Assembly (NCBI RefSeq): GCF_000621625.1
Contig: NZ_JHXV01000039.1
Location: 1 to 37,607 of the forward strand
DNA from: Crocinitomix catalasitica ATCC 23190
GTDB taxonomy: Bacteria; Bacteroidota; Bacteroidia; Flavobacteriales_D; Crocinitomicaceae
Length of the DNA: 37,607 nt
Reading direction: 5' to 3'
Shown here: positions 35,175-37,607 of the stretch, piece by piece
How positions within the stretch are numbered: position 1 is the stretch's first letter
How the letters are laid out: each line of letters opens with the position of its first letter
Notes under the pieces: model-generated
Seen by the model: only the letters and a program-made list of their open reading frames with translations
Databases searched by the model: none
Told to the model about the DNA's origin: nothing
Program-made: the position numbers and the translations under genes

Positions 35175-37607
35175 TGTACTTTAAATCTTAAATACCAATC
35201 TTCACCTTTTTGATTATAAATTTCAAGAATATAAACCCCACTTGATAATGAAGAAACATCTAAAAGCAAACGGTTGTCACCAAATACTTGAATTAAATCA
35301 TCCAATCCTTCTTGAAATTCACCTTTGAAATTTTTAACCTGATAATTCAAATTAAGGTCTACCAAATCGACATATTCTTCATTAAACTCGAATCGCAAGG
35401 TATCATCACTAGGCACAAGGAAATATCCTCCTTTTATGTCGCGTTTTGGTTCTACAAATTGATCAGGAATAAAGTCACAAAAGTTAACTATCGTATTTAA
35501 ATATCTTGATTGATTCAATTGATGTATACTTAATTCTAATTTCCCTACATCAGCATCAGAAGATTCATAAAAAACACCATCTTCACCATTTACAAAAATT
35601 CCAAAATGACTATTTAAATTTTCGATTCTCCAAGTATTATTCAGTGAATGTCCTAAGGGTTCAGAAGTTCCATCTAAAACCATTCCACGGTTACCTGAAA
35701 ATGTAGAATTAATAATACTAAAAGCTAGTTCATCGGATTCAATATTTTTTAAGTGTATTACTTCCAATCCACTACTTCCATAGAGCAATTCATTGTATAC
35801 GTCTGAAGTAAATTGAATCCATTTTATATTTTCATCTGTCTCATCTGGATCCACAGGATTATAATTTAAAGTATTTACACTATTTGCTGTTCCAGCACCT
35901 AATGCATAAGTAGGATCTTTTTGAATAGTATTTAGCGGCACAACAAAAGAATTTTCCAAATCTTCCCACTCCACAACATAACCGATAGCTACTTGTTTAA
36001 TTTCCCAGCTTGAATATCCATATGGCGGAGTTGAATTATTATAGAACGTTGTTAAAGTATATGAACCCATTGGCACTTCTTCAAATATCAAATTTCCATC
36101 CTCATCTGAAATTGGATCCGTAATTTCAACTCCAGTGATGTTATTCTTTAAAAAAGAAAAAGTTAAAGGCTCTATATAACCCGATTTTACGAGTGTGATT
36201 TCACCCGTATTTCGCACCCCACATTCTAAGTACTCTATCCTGGTTGCTACACCTGGGCGTCTATATCTTCCAATAAAAATTATTCTATAGAACCTTACTA
36301 CTGCCCCCATACCTGCGATATCCAAAGAAAGATCATTTTCAGCTAAAGTGCCAAGGGTTAACTCTACTACTTCTGTGTCATTGAGAAGTAAAGTAAAAAC
36401 ATCTCCATCTTTGAATATTTTTACTGTGCTACCATCCGCAATTGAAACACTTGATGAACTTAAAGTACCATTCTCTATGTATCTTAGCGTATTGTTATCA
36501 TACATAGCAACTCCAAAATCAATATCCGATACTGAGGAAGCTCTCGATTCAGATGTTTTATTGAACCCAATTAGACAATCACCAACATCATCTACTGTAA
36601 ACTGAATACCTCCATAAATGTCATCAACTAATAAATCTCCTCCTAATCTACAAGCACCACTTGAACTTGCCTGGCTTGATAAATACAATTCTTGAGAATT
36701 TGAAATTTCAACATCTAAATTATTCTGTAAAACCACCTCCCTCGAAAGTATCGTATCCACCTCCATTTGTTTATTACCTTGACTATCAAATACTGCAATA
36801 AAATATCTTCCTGCCGGCAGATGTTCAAATCTATAATAATTGGAATCTATATCGGCCGTAAAAAAATCTACACTATCAATTAAATCAAATTCTTTAATTT
36901 CATCCCATTCGTCTATCAAAGAACCAATACTTCCATTTTTAATCATGTACCTGTAAGGAAGCGTACCTTCTGGCGCAAAAACATGGATATTTCCAACGTT
37001 GATCGAATCAATAAATTCAATCTCCAAAGGAACTTTTACCTTAAACTCAAATTCAATAAAATTCAAATTATTTGCCTCTCCTTTATATGACCGATCTGCA
37101 AAACTCCCATTACCATAAGAATCAAGCTCTAATTCAAATCCGTAATTCTCAGACGGATTTTCAACCCAATAATCAACAAAAGGTAAAATTGAAATCGTAT
37201 CCCATAGATGACTAGTTTCATATCCTATTGTTGTAGTTGTGGGAATGTTAATTGCAGAAAGTGCAGTTGCATTAGGCCTAGTATTCCAAGTAACACTATA
37301 CTCATTCCAATTAGCTGTAATTCGTGCTAAGTTTAATTCATTTGAAGAATTATTATCCCTGTAAAACTGAGAATATGCCTTCATTTGAATCTCTGCTTTG
37401 GTAAAGGTTAGTTGGTCATCAAAATCAATATTATAACGCATTAAACTCGCACTCTCATAGTTGCTAGGGGAATCCGTTACGTCTAATTTATAATTTGAAA
37501 AGGCATAATTGCTGTTTTCTCTATCAATTGGATTCTGACCACCTGGTTTATCACGTGAAATTGAAACAAAATCTTGATAACTATTATTCGGATACAAAAT
37601 CCCTTTG
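35171..37607 (-). CDS. DNRLRE-domain T9SS-secreted protein (5' end outside window)
   Basis: The frame is open to the window edge, so the start and signal peptide lie beyond 37607; an in-frame TTG at 37597 is not a convincing start. At least 811 residues are present. The first 210 or so (LMRYNIDFDDQLTFTKAEIQ, NLARITANWNEYSVTWNTRP, LPFVDYWVENPSENYGFELE) form a DNRLRE-type beta domain, found in many secreted Bacteroidota adhesins and wall proteins. Middle parts look like Ig-type and carbohydrate-binding beta domains (PEGTLPYRYMIKNG; DGSTVKIFKDGDVFTLLLND). The end (LLLDVSSLSSGVYILEIYNQ, WYLRFKVQ) is a type A T9SS sorting domain. It is the only protein of the operon with a visible sorting domain, which suggests that it is the surface anchor or adhesin of the system. 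Confidence 0.85.
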   Translation of the reverse strand, partial: KGILYPNNSYQDFVSISRDKPGGQNPIDRENSNYAFSNYKLDVTDSPSNYESASLMRYNIDFDDQLTFTKAEIQMKAYSQFYRDNNSSNELNLARITANWNEYSVTWNTRPNATALSAINIPTTTTIGYETSHLWDTISILPFVDYWVENPSENYGFELELDSYGNGSFADRSYKGEANNLNFIEFEFKVKVPLEIEFIDSINVGNIHVFAPEGTLPYRYMIKNGSIGSLIDEWDEIKEFDLIDSVDFFTADIDSNYYRFEHLPAGRYFIAVFDSQGNKQMEVDTILSREVVLQNNLDVEISNSQELYLSSQASSSGACRLGGDLLVDDIYGGIQFTVDDVGDCLIGFNKTSESRASSVSDIDFGVAMYDNNTLRYIENGTLSSSSVSIADGSTVKIFKDGDVFTLLLNDTEVVELTLGTLAENDLSLDIAGMGAVVRFYRIIFIGRYRRPGVATRIEYLECGVRNTGEITLVKSGYIEPLTFSFLKNNITGVEITDPISDEDGNLIFEEVPMGSYTLTTFYNNSTPPYGYSSWEIKQVAIGYVVEWEDLENSFVVPLNTIQKDPTYALGAGTANSVNTLNYNPVDPDETDENIKWIQFTSDVYNELLYGSSGLEVIHLKNIESDELAFSIINSTFSGNRGMVLDGTSEPLGHSLNNTWRIENLNSHFGIFVNGEDGVFYESSDADVGKLELSIHQLNQSRYLNTIVNFCDFIPDQFVEPKRDIKGGYFLVPSDDTLRFEFNEEYVDLVDLNLNYQVKNFKGEFQEGLDDLIQVFGDNRLLLDVSSLSSGVYILEIYNQKGEDWYLRFKVQ

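Noticed and set aside
1-37607. Transfer RNA, ribosomal RNA or riboswitch genes.
   Set aside because: I looked in the gaps between genes and saw no cloverleaf-like segment, rRNA signature or known riboswitch core. Without a covariance search a short RNA could still be missed.

Overview
The window comes from an AT-rich member of the Bacteroidota, most likely a marine or environmental gliding-type lineage (Flavobacteriia or Saprospiria; I cannot fix the genus). The evidence is: C-terminal sorting domains of the type IX secretion system (T9SS) on three proteins, SprB-type repeats, very large YD-repeat (Rhs-like) proteins, lipoprotein signals followed by acidic residues, no Shine-Dalgarno sequences, and promoters with the TAnnTTTG -7 element.

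Positions 1-450 are insertion-sequence debris. They hold the end of an ISL3-type transposase, the decayed tail of a second related transposase, two identical 27-bp element ends, and a small lipoprotein-like gene cut off by the older element. Positions 547-7346 are housekeeping and stress genes: a cold-shock protein, a lipoprotein prolyl oligopeptidase, a leftward three-gene redox group (exported Mn-type superoxide dismutase, flavodoxin-like reductase, pirin), and a PqiA-type membrane protein. Positions 7464-15243 hold a T9SS-secreted GH39-like glycosidase, a DoxX-family membrane protein, an acyl-CoA synthetase gene broken by one in-frame TAA, and a T9SS metalloprotease carrying an exact 228-bp-period array of SprB-like repeats. 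Positions 15774-17063 encode an integrase-core transposase.

The right half (17451-37607, all on the minus strand) is the notable part. It is one tightly packed gene string of about 20 kb with seven genes, joined by overlaps or gaps of 3-37 bases. In transcription order they are: a secreted DNRLRE/T9SS protein (5' end outside the window), a small lipoprotein, a 1886-aa SpvB/Rhs N-terminal-type shell protein, a separate 527-aa PKD-like secreted protein that ends in a YD-repeat-type tail, a LolA-like periplasmic protein, a 2856-aa Rhs protein with a core domain and a distinct C-terminal domain of about 235 aa, and a 161-aa secreted protein overlapping its stop codon by ATGA. My reading is that this is a multi-part Rhs cocoon system with its own envelope accessory proteins and a candidate effector/partner pair at its 3' end, next to a transposase gene. 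The parts are visible in the sequence; the joint function is inference.
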